Shown piece by piece: positions 10,617-20,794 of a stretch of DNA of 64,000 nt. A model generated the notes under the pieces. That model ran no database searches. It was not told where the DNA came from and worked only from the letters and a program-made list of their open reading frames with translations. This stretch comes from Salvia splendens. Lineage: Eukaryota; Streptophyta; Magnoliopsida; Lamiales; Lamiaceae. Each line of letters starts with the position of its first letter. Within the stretch, counting starts at the first letter, position 1. The translations under genes and the position numbers were made by a program. Where the stretch lies: positions 21,218,293-21,282,292 of the forward strand of contig NC_056047.1 of assembly GCF_004379255.2 (NCBI RefSeq). Direction: 5' to 3'.

Positions 10617-13600
10617 GTGATTGACCCTCTAGTCCAAGATTTTCTTGAGACCGAACTATTACAGGAAAAACTCCAGGCTTTAGATGCTTGTGATCAGGCC
10701 GACGAAGAAGCTGCTGCGTGGTGTGAGTTGATCAGTAGCCAGGGGTTGACCGACGAAGAAATAGAAGGAGCGATCAAGGAATTCTGTCAAAAGTCGGCGT
10801 TCATTGGAGCCGCAGGGGCCAAGCTTCCAGTCAGTACGGAAGAACCTTCAGGGGAAGACTTAAAGAAAGACGGGGAGGCCCAGAAAAACCCTCTACCCGA
10901 AGACACACTTCCACCCCAAGTCGAGCTAAAAAAGTTACCATCGAACTTGAAGTATGCCTACCTCGGGGAGGAGAACTCATATCCCGTAATCATCAACAGC
11001 AGTCTCACAAAAGAACAAGAAGCGCGGCTACTGACTGTGTTGAATAGGAATAAGAAGGCAATCGGATGGAGCCTTACAGATCTAGTAGGGATAAGCCCCG
11101 ACGTTTGCATGCACCACATCAGGCTAGAAGAGGGAGCGAAGGCTCATCGAGATGCTCAAAGGAAGGTAAACCCTAACATGCGAGAGGAAATTTTAAAGGA
11201 AATCTTGAAGTTGTTGTCGCTAGGGATTATCTATTCAGTGCCGGACAGTGAGTGGGTCAGCCCGATCCACATGGTTCCAAAGAAATCCGGGATCCAAGTT
11301 GTCAAGAATGAGAGGAACGAGCTGATTCCAACAAGGCTGGTCACGGGTTGGCGAATGTGCATCGACTACCGGAAGCTGAACAACGCAACAAGGAAGGACC
11401 ATTTTCCTTTGCCTTTCATCGACCAGATATTAGAGAGATTAGCTGGGAAAAATTTTTTCTGCTTCCTAGATGGGTACAGCGGGTACTTCCAAATTCACGT
11501 GGATCCTGAGGACCAGGACAAAACCACTTTTACTTGCCCGTTTGGAACCTATGCATACCGTCGCATGCCTTTCGGTTTATGCAACGCTCCAGGTACGTTT
11601 CAACGATGCATGATGAGCATATTTTCCGATTTGATTGAGGAGTGCATAGAAATATTTATGGATGACTTCACGGTTTACGGAGACTCGTTTGACTCTTGCC
11701 TTCATCATTTGGACATAGTTTTGGAAAGGTGTCAAGCAAAGAGTCTGGTTTTGAACTTCGAGAAGTGCCATTTTATGGTCACCGAAGGGATAGTCCTAGG
11801 ACACGTAGTCTCAGAAAGAGGTATCCAGGTGGATCGAGCCAAGGTGGATGTCATATCCAAATTACCATTCCCTACTGATCAGAAGGGAATAAGGGGTTTC
11901 CTGGGACATGCTGGATTTTATCGAAGATTTATAAAGGATTTCTCCAAAATCGCCCAACCCCTTACCAGACTGCTTCAAAATGATGTGGAGTTCGTTTTTG
12001 ATGAGCAATGCAAGGCAGCTTTCGATCTTCTCAAAGAAAAATTAGTATCCGCACCTATCATACGAGCTCCTGATTGGAACCATCCTTTCGAAGTAATGTG
12101 CGACGCCAGCGACTTTGCGGTAGGGGCCGTGCTGGGTCAGAAGATCGATGGGAGGAGGCACGTAATTTTTTATGCGTCCAAGACTCTAAATCAAGCCCAG
12201 CGGAATTACGATACCACCGAAAAGGAGATGCTGGCAGTGGTGTTTTCTTTCGAGAAGTTCCGGCCATATTTGCTGGGATCTAAGGTCGTAGTATACACTG
12301 ACCATGCAGCCCTTAAGTATCTAGTTACCAAGAGAGAATCAAAACCACGCTTGATCCGATGGGTACTCTTGTTGCAAGAATTTGATTGGGAGGTGGAAGA
12401 TAAGAGAGGAGTCGAAAACAAGGTGGCAGACCATTTGAGCAGAATAGTGCAAGAAGGAAACAGCGAGGAGGTGCACGACCAGTTTCCAGAGGAACACTTA
12501 TGTGAGGTGATTTTTGCACCCAGAAAAATTGATTGGGAAGAAGTGTACAAACTTACTGGTCAGAATGATGCAGCAAAAGGAAAAGAGAAGGTAGGGCAGG
12601 AGCCATGGTATGCGGACCTGGCCAACTACCTAGTAACTGGAGAACTTCCAGAGGTACCAAGTGTTACCAAAGCCCAACGAATGAAGATCAAGAGTGAGGC
12701 AAAATATTATTTTTGGGACGACCCTTACCTATGGAGGGTAGGATCCGATCAAGTGATAAGAAGGTGCATTCCTGACTGGGAACAGCGGGATGTGTTGACC
12801 CACTGCCATTCGTTAGCATGTGGAGGGCACTTCGGATCCAAGAAGACGGCAAGGAAGATTCTGGATAGCGGCTTTTACTGGCCAACTCTCAACAAAGATG
12901 TATACGAGTTCTGCCGGAGCTGTGAGCGTTGCCAACTGACCGGTGGAATATCTGCCCAAGATGAGATGCCACAAGTACCGATTATTGTTTGTGAATTATT
13001 CGACATATGGGGAATGGATTTCATGGGGCCTTTTCCCTCGTCCTATGGCAATCTGTATATCCTAGTCGCGGTGGATTACGTCTCCAAATGGGTAGAAGCG
13101 ACGGCCACAAGTACGTGTGAAGCAAAGGAGGTGGCCAAATTCTTAAAGAGTCACATTTTCAGCCGTTTCGGAGTCCCAAGGGCGATCATCTCTGATCAAG
13201 GTACACACTTTTGTAATCGTACAATTGAAGCTTTAATGAAAAAGTACGGTGTGCACCATAGACTTTCAAGCCCCTACCACCCGCAAGCTAACGGCCAAGC
13301 CGAGATCTCTAATCGAGAGATAAAGAAGATTTTGGAGAAAACTGTAAATCCTTCTCGGAAGGATTGGAGCGTGAGATTAGAGGATGCTCTCTGGGCATAT
13401 CGAACAGCCTACAAGACCCCCATTGGTATGTCCCCTTACCGAATAGTTTTTGGAAAAATGTGCCACTTACCTGTAGGGATCGAGCACCGAGCATACTGGG
13501 CAGTACAGAAAGTGAATATGGATGCTACAGCCTGTGAGGAGGAAAGGAAGCTGCAATTACAGGAGCTTGAAGAACTTAGATTGGAATCTTTCGACTCGGC

Positions 13601-13913
13601 CATGTGGTACAAGGAGCGAACGAAATTATGGCATGATAGAAATCTGAGAACCAAGGAGCTCAATGTTGGCCAGAAAGTACTACTCTTCCAGTCGAGATTG
13701 AAGTTAATGCCCGGGAAACTCAAATCTAAGTGGACAGGACCGTACATCGTAACAGCCCTCCGAGCTAATGGAGCGGTGGAGATTTCAGGGAGTCTTTCTA
13801 ACTCTGAGCCTTTTGTTGTGAATGGACATAGGTTGAAAATCTTTAGGGATAATAGTGAGGTGGGGGTAGTGGATGAAATTCCACTACTACCACATACTAA
13901 GGTCACATACTGA
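10617..13913 (+). CDS. Athila-1 reverse transcriptase, RNase H and integrase
   Basis: The 1098-residue frame has no internal break; its frame is already open upstream of 10617 and joins the protease. Reverse transcriptase covers about residues 190-450, with [33 protein letters not shown] and the catalytic motif FMDD (residues 347-350, 11655-11666) instead of YVDD. RNase H lies at about 490-600 ([30 protein letters not shown]). The integrase zinc finger is near 12800-12950 ([20 protein letters not shown]). The DDE core has [19 protein letters not shown] and [15 protein letters not shown]. The product copies RNA into DNA and inserts it. Stop at 13911-13913. Confidence 0.93.
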   Translation: MIDPLVQDFLETELLQEKLQALDACDQADEEAAAWCELISSQGLTDEEIEGAIKEFCQKSAFIGAAGAKLPVSTEEPSGEDLKKDGEAQKNPLPEDTLPPQVELKKLPSNLKYAYLGEENSYPVIINSSLTKEQEARLLTVLNRNKKAIGWSLTDLVGISPDVCMHHIRLEEGAKAHRDAQRKVNPNMREEILKEILKLLSLGIIYSVPDSEWVSPIHMVPKKSGIQVVKNERNELIPTRLVTGWRMCIDYRKLNNATRKDHFPLPFIDQILERLAGKNFFCFLDGYSGYFQIHVDPEDQDKTTFTCPFGTYAYRRMPFGLCNAPGTFQRCMMSIFSDLIEECIEIFMDDFTVYGDSFDSCLHHLDIVLERCQAKSLVLNFEKCHFMVTEGIVLGHVVSERGIQVDRAKVDVISKLPFPTDQKGIRGFLGHAGFYRRFIKDFSKIAQPLTRLLQNDVEFVFDEQCKAAFDLLKEKLVSAPIIRAPDWNHPFEVMCDASDFAVGAVLGQKIDGRRHVIFYASKTLNQAQRNYDTTEKEMLAVVFSFEKFRPYLLGSKVVVYTDHAALKYLVTKRESKPRLIRWVLLLQEFDWEVEDKRGVENKVADHLSRIVQEGNSEEVHDQFPEEHLCEVIFAPRKIDWEEVYKLTGQNDAAKGKEKVGQEPWYADLANYLVTGELPEVPSVTKAQRMKIKSEAKYYFWDDPYLWRVGSDQVIRRCIPDWEQRDVLTHCHSLACGGHFGSKKTARKILDSGFYWPTLNKDVYEFCRSCERCQLTGGISAQDEMPQVPIIVCELFDIWGMDFMGPFPSSYGNLYILVAVDYVSKWVEATATSTCEAKEVAKFLKSHIFSRFGVPRAIISDQGTHFCNRTIEALMKKYGVHHRLSSPYHPQANGQAEISNREIKKILEKTVNPSRKDWSVRLEDALWAYRTAYKTPIGMSPYRIVFGKMCHLPVGIEHRAYWAVQKVNMDATACEEERKLQLQELEELRLESFDSAMWYKERTKLWHDRNLRTKELNVGQKVLLFQSRLKLMPGKLKSKWTGPYIVTALRANGAVEISGSLSNSEPFVVNGHRLKIFRDNSEVGVVDEIPLLPHTKVTY

Positions 13914-14558
13914 TTAGTAAGATAGGAATTTGGAATTCCACGTGGCTAGTTTCATTTTGATAATATTCTGCATATACTGGCCAGGTAGGATTCCAAATTA
14001 CCTAAGGAGAATGTAAATACTGTATATACGTAATTAATTTTTGCATGCTTGAAAATTTTCTAAAAATCCAAAAATATATTTTCGGGCCTTAAATTTAGGT
14101 TGGGGTACACTTTGACCAAGAGATTACCTATTTAGTGTCACTCCAATTTGTATTTAAGTGCCATTTTGAATTATTTTCCGTAATAGGTAAGTATAGAGGG
14201 AAATTGTGGATAGGACGTAAATTTGAATTAAGCGTGTGCAGCTTTTGCAGGGTGGCAGTGCTGGAATGGTGTGGAGCAGAGAGAGTACACACGCTAGCCA
14301 ATCAGGAACCAACGCCTGTCGCCCAACCACTTTTCACATGAAGCGGCATGACCGGTAACCACTGATAGCCGGTTGAAACCACCTGCAACTGCCATTTCTA
14401 ATCCGAACTAAACCAACCGACCCTCCCTTTCTCCCTCAAAAAAAAAAAAAACCCTCATTTCCAAAATACCTTTCAAGAAATTCTCCTCTATCCCTCTCAC
14501 AGAACCATCGTTCTCAAACCAAACCCTAATTTCTACCGTCAAATCACAAATTACAGTC
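13914..14558 (+). other. Athila-1 spacer between pol and the third ORF
   Basis: About 645 bp without a convincing gene. Such a gap is usual between pol and the third ORF in Athila; Athila-2 has 593 bp at the matching place. If the third ORF is made from a spliced RNA, its acceptor should lie here, but I cannot name a site. Confidence 0.7.
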
Positions 14559-17529
14559 ATGGGTAAGAAAGCTATCGCGAGGAAAATCAAGCCCCGTCGT
14601 GCGAACACCCAAGATACGCAGCCGCTGCGAGAAGATATCCCGGAGGCCCAACCACAGTCGAACCAACCACCCGCACCGACTGCTCAACCGCCGGCCACTA
14701 TTTCTTTGGATGCCGTAATGGTATTCCTTCGCCAACAAGACCCGACTAGGGACTGGACGGCGGCATTGACCAATTTCGGCCACACGGGGGGCATAGGAAC
14801 CGCACCCAGTGAAATTCCTCATGCACAGGTCAGACACGCAGAACTACAGTCGGAGGAAGGATCTCCCTCAGCCACCGCGGCATCGGAACCCTCGGTACCA
14901 GATTCGGCAGACCTGGAAGCTATCGCCGCGTTTTACAGCTCCGACTCTGAGGAGCGAAAGAAAAGGTCCAGCCAAGTAAGGGAAACCCAGGGAGAGAGTG
15001 GCGGAGCAAAAATGACGCCCGAGAAGGACCCAGTATTTCAAGAAGTAAGACGGCCAGAGATAGATCTGAACGAATCAGCCAGGAAACAGGGCCTCATGAC
15101 GGACGAGGAGTTTGACTCGATAATGAACAGGGTAAACCGAAGAGAGGAGACAACTGACTTGGTGGCTGAGGGTCTGGACCTCGCACCAAGATCAGTAGGA
15201 GAGAATGAACAAGCTCTTAGAGAACCCATACCGAAGGATAAGACATCCCAGTCAGAAGGAGAAGAGGAGAGGGAAAAGCAGAGTGAAGCCAAGGAAGCAG
15301 GAACAGAGACAACAGAACCAGAGGTAGAGGCATCCACCCCAGGGGCACCTCTGGTAGTTAAACCGATCCCCGTCAGAAGGAAACTGGTAGTGAAGACAGG
15401 CTCCAAAGCAGAGCCACCCAAACCGCAGAGGAAATCGCAACGTTGTTTGGGTAAGTGGGCACCCAACAGGGCGAAACCGAACACGGCGGAGGATCCCCTA
15501 GAGATCGTGAGTGACGACGAACCCTGTCCGGCGCAAGAGGATCAGGGTGTGGAAGCCGAGCGGGTGGCTGAGGGACTGGACCTCGCACCCGAGTCAGTGA
15601 GCCCCGAACAATTGGAGAAGGAAGATGCCAAGAAAGAGTGTAGCTCCACTACCCAGGAGACGCCACCAACCGAGGCGGAAGAGGAAGCTAGATACCAAGT
15701 AGAAAGGAAAAGAAAGGGCAAGACCGTTGTGGAGAAAAAATCAAAAACCAAAAGAATGCGTACCCCGAACACAGGCATAGTGATCACTGAGACTGCCCGG
15801 AGGACCCCATCAAACCGGCAGACACAGAGCGATAGTGAGTACGAGGCCAGTGAAGAATCTGAATCAGATAGCGACACAACCATGGAAGAGGAGGAATACA
15901 AGGAGCGGGAACTCCCCAACGATCATCGAGAACTGTTGCATCCACCTGCCGAACCACTCCGGTATAAGCGTTGGACGGTGGAACTCACGGATGACGTTGT
16001 GGAAGAGATGAAGTTGTTTGACGACAAGAAGCTCCAGTCAGTTTACCGCACAAAGAATGCAAAAGGCAAGAAGGTTAAGTGTGGAAAGGTAATTCATCTC
16101 CCATCCTTAGATGAGATGCAAATTAGTGAATCGTTTCTAGCCCTTTTGCATGAGTTGGGTTTTGAATGGTTGTTGAGGAATGAGAAGTTAAGTGTCCCGG
16201 TCGATTTGGCCAAGGAGTTTTTCGCAACTTTTCGATTCGAAGTCACAACTGATTTGGATATAGAGTGTGTTAGCTTCAGGGTATTTGGAGGAGAAATTAG
16301 GATGAATCTGATTGAGTGGACTGTGAGGTTGGGTATATGCAGTTTGGAGGAGGCAATAGGACTTGAATGGAGAAACAGGGAGCGGGGGATTCCCCGCCGG
16401 CATGTGGAATTTGAGCCCCAGTCGGCTTGGGAGGAACTTACTCACCCCGGAGCAGGGCAGTTCCAATCCACGATCTCCCGATCGATCCACCTTAGCGACC
16501 CCGTTTTACGCCTGGTTCAACTTTTTTTAGACTACAATCTTTTGGGGCAGTCTAATTCGGCAGTCCGGACATCAATGACGGAGTTGTACCTTATATGGTG
16601 TGCAAAAAAGGGCAAGAAGCTGCACTTAGGGTTCTGGACTGCATACACATGTCACCCTCGTCGCAACTCACCCAGCACGGAATATTTCCCTCTGCCATAT
16701 ATTGGGAATCTTCATGAGGAACAACATCACCGTTTCGGAGGACGAAGACCTAACCCCACTAACGATGGTGAGCGCCCCAGGATTGTTCGACATCCCTCTG
16801 TTCGTCCGAACGAACACGGTGTACATGAGGCAGGGCGTGCCCTACTTTTATGCGATGGGAGAAGAGGCAATACCCACTGCTCGGATAACAACAGCTCAGG
16901 AAGCACCAGGACATGACCAGAGGCGAGACAGAATTGAACAATCTGTGGAAAAGATGGCTGAGGAAAATAGACAGATGAGGGAAGAGATGATTCGTTTAGC
17001 GTCAGCAATGGAACAGGTATTGAAGGAGTCTGCGGAGCAGAGAATACTGACTCAGAAGCAAGCCGCTCTAGAAAGGACAGTCACTGAAATGGCAGAGGAG
17101 AATCAGCAATTGAAGGCAGAGGTGATCAAGCTGGCAGGAGTTGTGGAAAGGATGTTGAAGGGCTCTGCAGAGCAGGATATGATGCATCAGAGGCAGGCGG
17201 CCATGGAAGCTATCGTATCAGATCTCGGGGAGGAAAACTCCAAGATGCAAAAAGCAATGAACAGAATGTTAGCCAGTATGGATAACATCTTAGAAGAAAT
17301 GACCTACCTGAGGAAGGAGCAAGCTGCAGGACCGAGTGGCCATGGTGGCCGGACTGATGAACCACATATCCAAGAGACCGGAGTAGCAGATGAGCAAGAG
17401 ACAGCGGACGCCGAGGTGCCGGCAAGAGCCGAGGAGCCGGCGAAGGAAAATGAAACTGGAACGGAAGAGGACAACCCGAAGGAACAACCTGCACCACCTG
17501 CCCCACGAAGGAGCAGGCGACTTCGATAG
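14559..17529 (+). CDS. Athila-1 third ORF: plant-retrotransposon domain plus coiled coil
   Basis: One protein split by a one-base break in a C run near 16690: frame one runs from 14559, and frame two carries on to the stop at 17527-17529, about 990 residues in all. Residues 1-460 are charged and low in complexity, with VAEGLDLAP occurring twice (near 15162 and 15570). A folded domain at about 15950-16780 (FEWLLRNEKLSVPVDLAKEF, EFEPQSAWEELTHPG) recurs in Athila-2 and resembles the plant transposon protein domain found next to Athila pol. A long coiled coil built of three similar blocks (MAEENRQM, MAEENQQL, LGEENSKM) follows. I see no signal peptide or membrane segment, so an envelope role is not supported. 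Confidence 0.8.
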
Positions 17530-17644
17530 ACCCCCCCCCTACTGACCAAGTTAGTTTTTTTTAAGCTTTTTTTAACTTTTCGTATTTTTGTTATGTTGTG
17601 GTATTCGGTTAGGTAGTATAATCTGTGTTTGCGAGCAAACCCCA

Positions 17645-17815
17645 CTTCATAACACTTAGCCTATTCCATAGTCTAAGTGTGAGAAGTTAGGGTTTGTTTC
17701 TTGGTAGCATGTTTTCTGTGTTTCTTTTGTATATACGTGTTTCTTTGTTTAGTGGATTTTGTCCGGTGTTCAAACCTCTCCCACTTAGCCTATTCCATAG
17801 CCTAAGTGTGAGAAG
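17645..17815 (+). promoter_or_regulatory. Pair of conserved stem-loops behind the third ORF (Athila-1)
   Basis: Two imperfect inverted repeats, 17645-17686 and 17775-17815, each have a roughly 14-bp stem (CTTCTCACACTTAG type) and a 12-14 base loop around CCTATTCCATAG. They begin about 115 bp behind the stop of the third ORF. Athila-2 has the same pair at 28994-29034 and 29078-29118 on its own strand. They may shape the RNA (packaging, 3' end formation or translation), but that is inference. Confidence 0.6.
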
Positions 17816-17892
17816 TTTCTGTTTGAGTTGTTATTTTTGTTTGTTATTTTGTTGTCTGTGTGTCTACCATACTGGCCAGTACTTTTTTTTCC

Positions 17893-17929
17893 ACTTCACA
17901 GCCTTATCTGGGGCAGACACTTGTGAAGT
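17893..17929 (+). promoter_or_regulatory. Third stem-loop in Athila-1 3' noncoding region
   Basis: ACTTCACA and TGTGAAGT form a perfect 8-bp inverted repeat around a 21-base loop, 77 bp behind the conserved pair. I did not find a clear counterpart in Athila-2. Confidence 0.4.
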
Positions 17930-18324
17930 AGGAGGGGGGACGTAATGGCCAGTATGATGTATATATGTGTGTTCTGTGTTTGTGCTCGTTTTGTGTTTTT
18001 TAGGTCTAGTTTTTTTATGTTGTGTGCTGATTTGGGCTTAAAACTCAACCGTCCTGAGCTGGAGGTGAAGGGAATTGAGGGAGATAAGACAAGCTGGAAA
18101 ACCGAAACCACTCTCCTTAGTACCTCCTGACCAGTATGGATGATGTGAGTATGAGAGAAAAGCCCACACTTAGAGCCAAACACGAAAGCCCTCTAAAATG
18201 TGAGTTATAAGCCTTAAAGTGGAACCACTTTCCACATACACTTAAAGAAAAGGGAGGCTGCCACAATTTGCCTAGGGTGAAGTGATCACGGGTAGCAAAT
18301 ACTGAAGGCAGTAGGAACCCCCCC

Positions 18325-18360
<36 letters not shown>

Positions 18361-19252
18361 AAACCACCACCTTTAGAACCCTTTTTTCTTAACCTTTTAT
18401 ACCCAGATAAACACCCCTAGCCCCTGGGACTGTGTGTAAGGCATGAAACAAATGGAGCTTACTGGCTAGGAAGAAGTGTGAAAAAAGCAGAAACCAGCTG
18501 GGCAGGAAAGTTAGAAGAAAATCGACCAGGGAGACATTCCAGGTCCAAAAAAAGGAAGGGATAAGGGTGGCAAAGCCACGAAAAAAAAAGAGAGGAAGAA
18601 AGAAAGAAAAGAAGAAAATGGTCAGAGATTTGACCACACAAAAAAATGAAGGAATAAGGGTGGCGAAGCCACAAGAAGCCTACTAACCAGTTGGAAACTC
18701 AAGCCAGAAGCACCAGCTAAGAAAAGCAACTGATCAGAAGCCTGATGCACACAATCCCCCTTCATAAATTAAATAGAAGTTTTTGAACCTTAGAGCCTTA
18801 GGAACATCTACCCAAAACACTACAACCCAACAGCCCCGTTACAAGCCTTAAAGTCCTTCAGTAGCTGCACGTGAGATCTAAGTCCAAAGCAATTGTGGTT
18901 GAGCATGATGAGAGAATTCAGTCCTAACGTTCCTGGTGAGGTGCGAGTGACTGAGTGAACCTAGTGGTTGACCGAGAGTGTGGGCGATCTTGACAAGCAG
19001 ATGTACTGACTGGGAGAGAAAGAGGGGGGCGGCAGAAGTTCAAGGCTGTCTAAGGCCGGATTGCACCTAATCCCGAGGGGAGGGATGGTTGAAAATGTAG
19101 CCCAATCTGTTAGTGTTTTATGTATTTCTGTGTTTGTGTTTGTGTTTTCTTTTTTCTTCGTCGTTGTAGTCTAGAGTCCAGTTTTAGGTAGAGTCGGGCA
19201 GGGAAGTAACCAGGCTAGAATGCGACTTATTGCTTTTTGTTTGTTCTTCACG

Positions 19253-19286
19253 CTTGAGGGCAAGCATGTGGTAAGTGTGAGCAGTT
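19253..19286 (+). promoter_or_regulatory. Polypurine-tract region of Athila-1
   Basis: TTGAGGGCAAGCATGTGG and TAAGTGTGAGCAGTT lead directly to the 3' LTR. The last block, AAGTGTGAGCAGTT before TGATAAG, is the same in Athila-2, which supports it as the plus-strand priming region although it is not a pure purine run. Confidence 0.55.
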
Positions 19287-20789
19287 TGATAAGTCGTATT
19301 CTAGGCCTCGGTTACTGGTCAGTATGACAGGTTTAAATGATTATATTTGCAAAGCAGTTGCTCAAAGTGTGCAGGATAAGTGTTCTGGCCAGTAGGGAAG
19401 TTCCGGAGTGTTCGGGTAGAAAAAGCGCCAGCATGGTCTCATACTGATCCGTATACGTGCTAAAACGGCTTGAGATGAAGAAGACGGATAGCTGGGACGG
19501 ATTACCCACAATTAAGGGCAAAGAAGTCAAATTGCAGCGAGGATTTACCCTAAAATCAAGGGTAGCCTCCCTATAAAAGGTAGCCAAGTTGGAGAGAGAA
19601 GAAGCAGCCGGGGGGGGATAGACTTCAATTCACCATCATCTTTAGGTAGAGAGTTCTCTCGGTAATTTCAGTCTTTCAGCCGTGTCCACTTCTTGCCTCG
19701 CCGAGCCATGATCACCTGACGTTCAGAATGTTCCCGAGTTCCAGTCATCGTCCGTTCCAGTTAGCTAGATCGTAGTTCCAGTCAGAGATTTTATCGCCCG
19801 GAGTGGCAAACAATCTTTAAATTGCTTTCGTAGTTTAATTAGTTCTCCGTCTTTACGTTGGATTTCTGTTACATTTTGGGATTTTGTTGTTTTGAAATGC
19901 TTGCTTTGGATATCCGAACGTGTTAATGCTATGAAGTTGATTTCCGTTTCGTTCATTGTAGTGTTCTTTTCTTTCCTTGTCTAGTTAGCTTAGATCTAAG
20001 ATTTCTCGGTGTTTTAAGTGCTAAATCTCTAAATTCTGTTACGTAACAAATTTCTTTAGGATAGGTAAACATGTACTATTTGATCTGGAAGTAGATCGTT
20101 GCATGCAAGGCTTCGTTTTATTTTCTGAATCGATCTTTCATGTTGACCAGCATGCAGAAGTCCAGTTTCAGCGTTTGATTTCAGATTTGATTTCTTAGTT
20201 TTAGATCTGTGTTCGCGAGTTGTTAATCTGCGTTTGCCGGGTTGGATCTGGAATTGTTATCTGAGTTCAAGTTGTGTTGTTGGAGAAGACGATGTCTACA
20301 TCCAGATTGGGGACCACCTTACTTTTATTTACTTTTGCTTTCTTTTGTCCTTCACCTCTGGTTGTACCTGCAGATCTGTCAGCCTAGTCACCACTACCTC
20401 CACTACACTCTGAATATTCTGTTTAGCCAAAAATAGAAATACCGTCCTTTCCAAACAATTTCTGTTACACCATGTCCCCTCATTTCCACGTACACAGTTG
20501 CATTCCATGATCTGCTCCCCCATCCTAGTCAGTAGGACGCCACCCTTTAATTACTCGCCTAGGTAGAAACTCAACCCGAGCGTGGTAGCTAACCAACCCT
20601 CCAAAACATCACCGCAGTAGTTTAAACGCACCATCTCTGTGGGATTCGACCCTTACCTCCACTATACTGATCAGTAGAAGTGGGTTGAGGAATCTTTGAA
20701 GACGAGGTCTAGGCTTAGTTAGGATCTTTATCCTGCCAGTAGGATATATCCTCACTTGAACGACACCTACGCACCTCGTAACCTCTTCA
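19287..20789 (+). repeat. Athila-1 3' LTR
   Basis: It matches the 5' LTR at 6237-7738 throughout, except for one more G in the run after GAAGCAGCC. It ends CCTCTTCA, followed by the TGTGT duplication. Confidence 0.95.
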
Positions 20790-20794
20790 TGTGT
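20790..20794. repeat. Target site duplication of Athila-1, right copy (TGTGT)
   Basis: TGTGT directly follows the 3' LTR and equals 6232-6236. Confidence 0.9.

Larger units (their letters stand above)
17530..19252 (+). other. Athila-1 3' noncoding region
   Basis: 1.7 kb without genes. It holds three stem-loops near the start (listed separately), a C8 then A33 run at 18318-18358, and two copies of a small hairpin GTGGC-AAA-GCCAC type at 18567-18579 and 18660-18672 inside a repeated AAGGGTGGC context. Another inverted repeat AAAGTGGAACCACTTT is at 18216-18231. Short blocks, for example ATGTGAGTTATAAGCCT near 18199 and CCTGGTGAGG near 18930, recur in the same order in Athila-2, so parts are conserved. 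Confidence 0.7.
6237..20789 (+). mobile_element. Athila-1: complete Athila-lineage Ty3/gypsy element inside the Tekay LTR
   Basis: The element is 14.55 kb long and has two LTRs of 1502 and 1503 bp, a primer-binding site, a gag-protease-RT-RNase H-integrase coding region, a third ORF, a long 3' noncoding part and a 5-bp target duplication. Size, order and the TGGCGCCGTTGCCGGGGA primer site fit Athila. The LTRs look identical except for one G in a G run (near 6560/19610), so insertion is very recent. Coding is nearly intact: three one-base homopolymer breaks only. Confidence 0.93.

Noticed and set aside
12206..13906. Minus-strand frames of 114 and 156 residues opposite Athila-1 pol
   Set aside because: The plus strand has a well-supported RT-RNase H-integrase; the opposite frames are Ser/Leu-rich shadows.
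14544..15484. Minus-strand frames of 97 and 148 residues opposite the Athila third ORF
   Set aside because: They are mirror frames of a GC-rich low-complexity coding region with no domain of their own.
20242..20436. 64-residue frame identical to one at 7191-7385
   Set aside because: It is identical only because both lie in the same LTR; it overlaps noncoding leader sequence.
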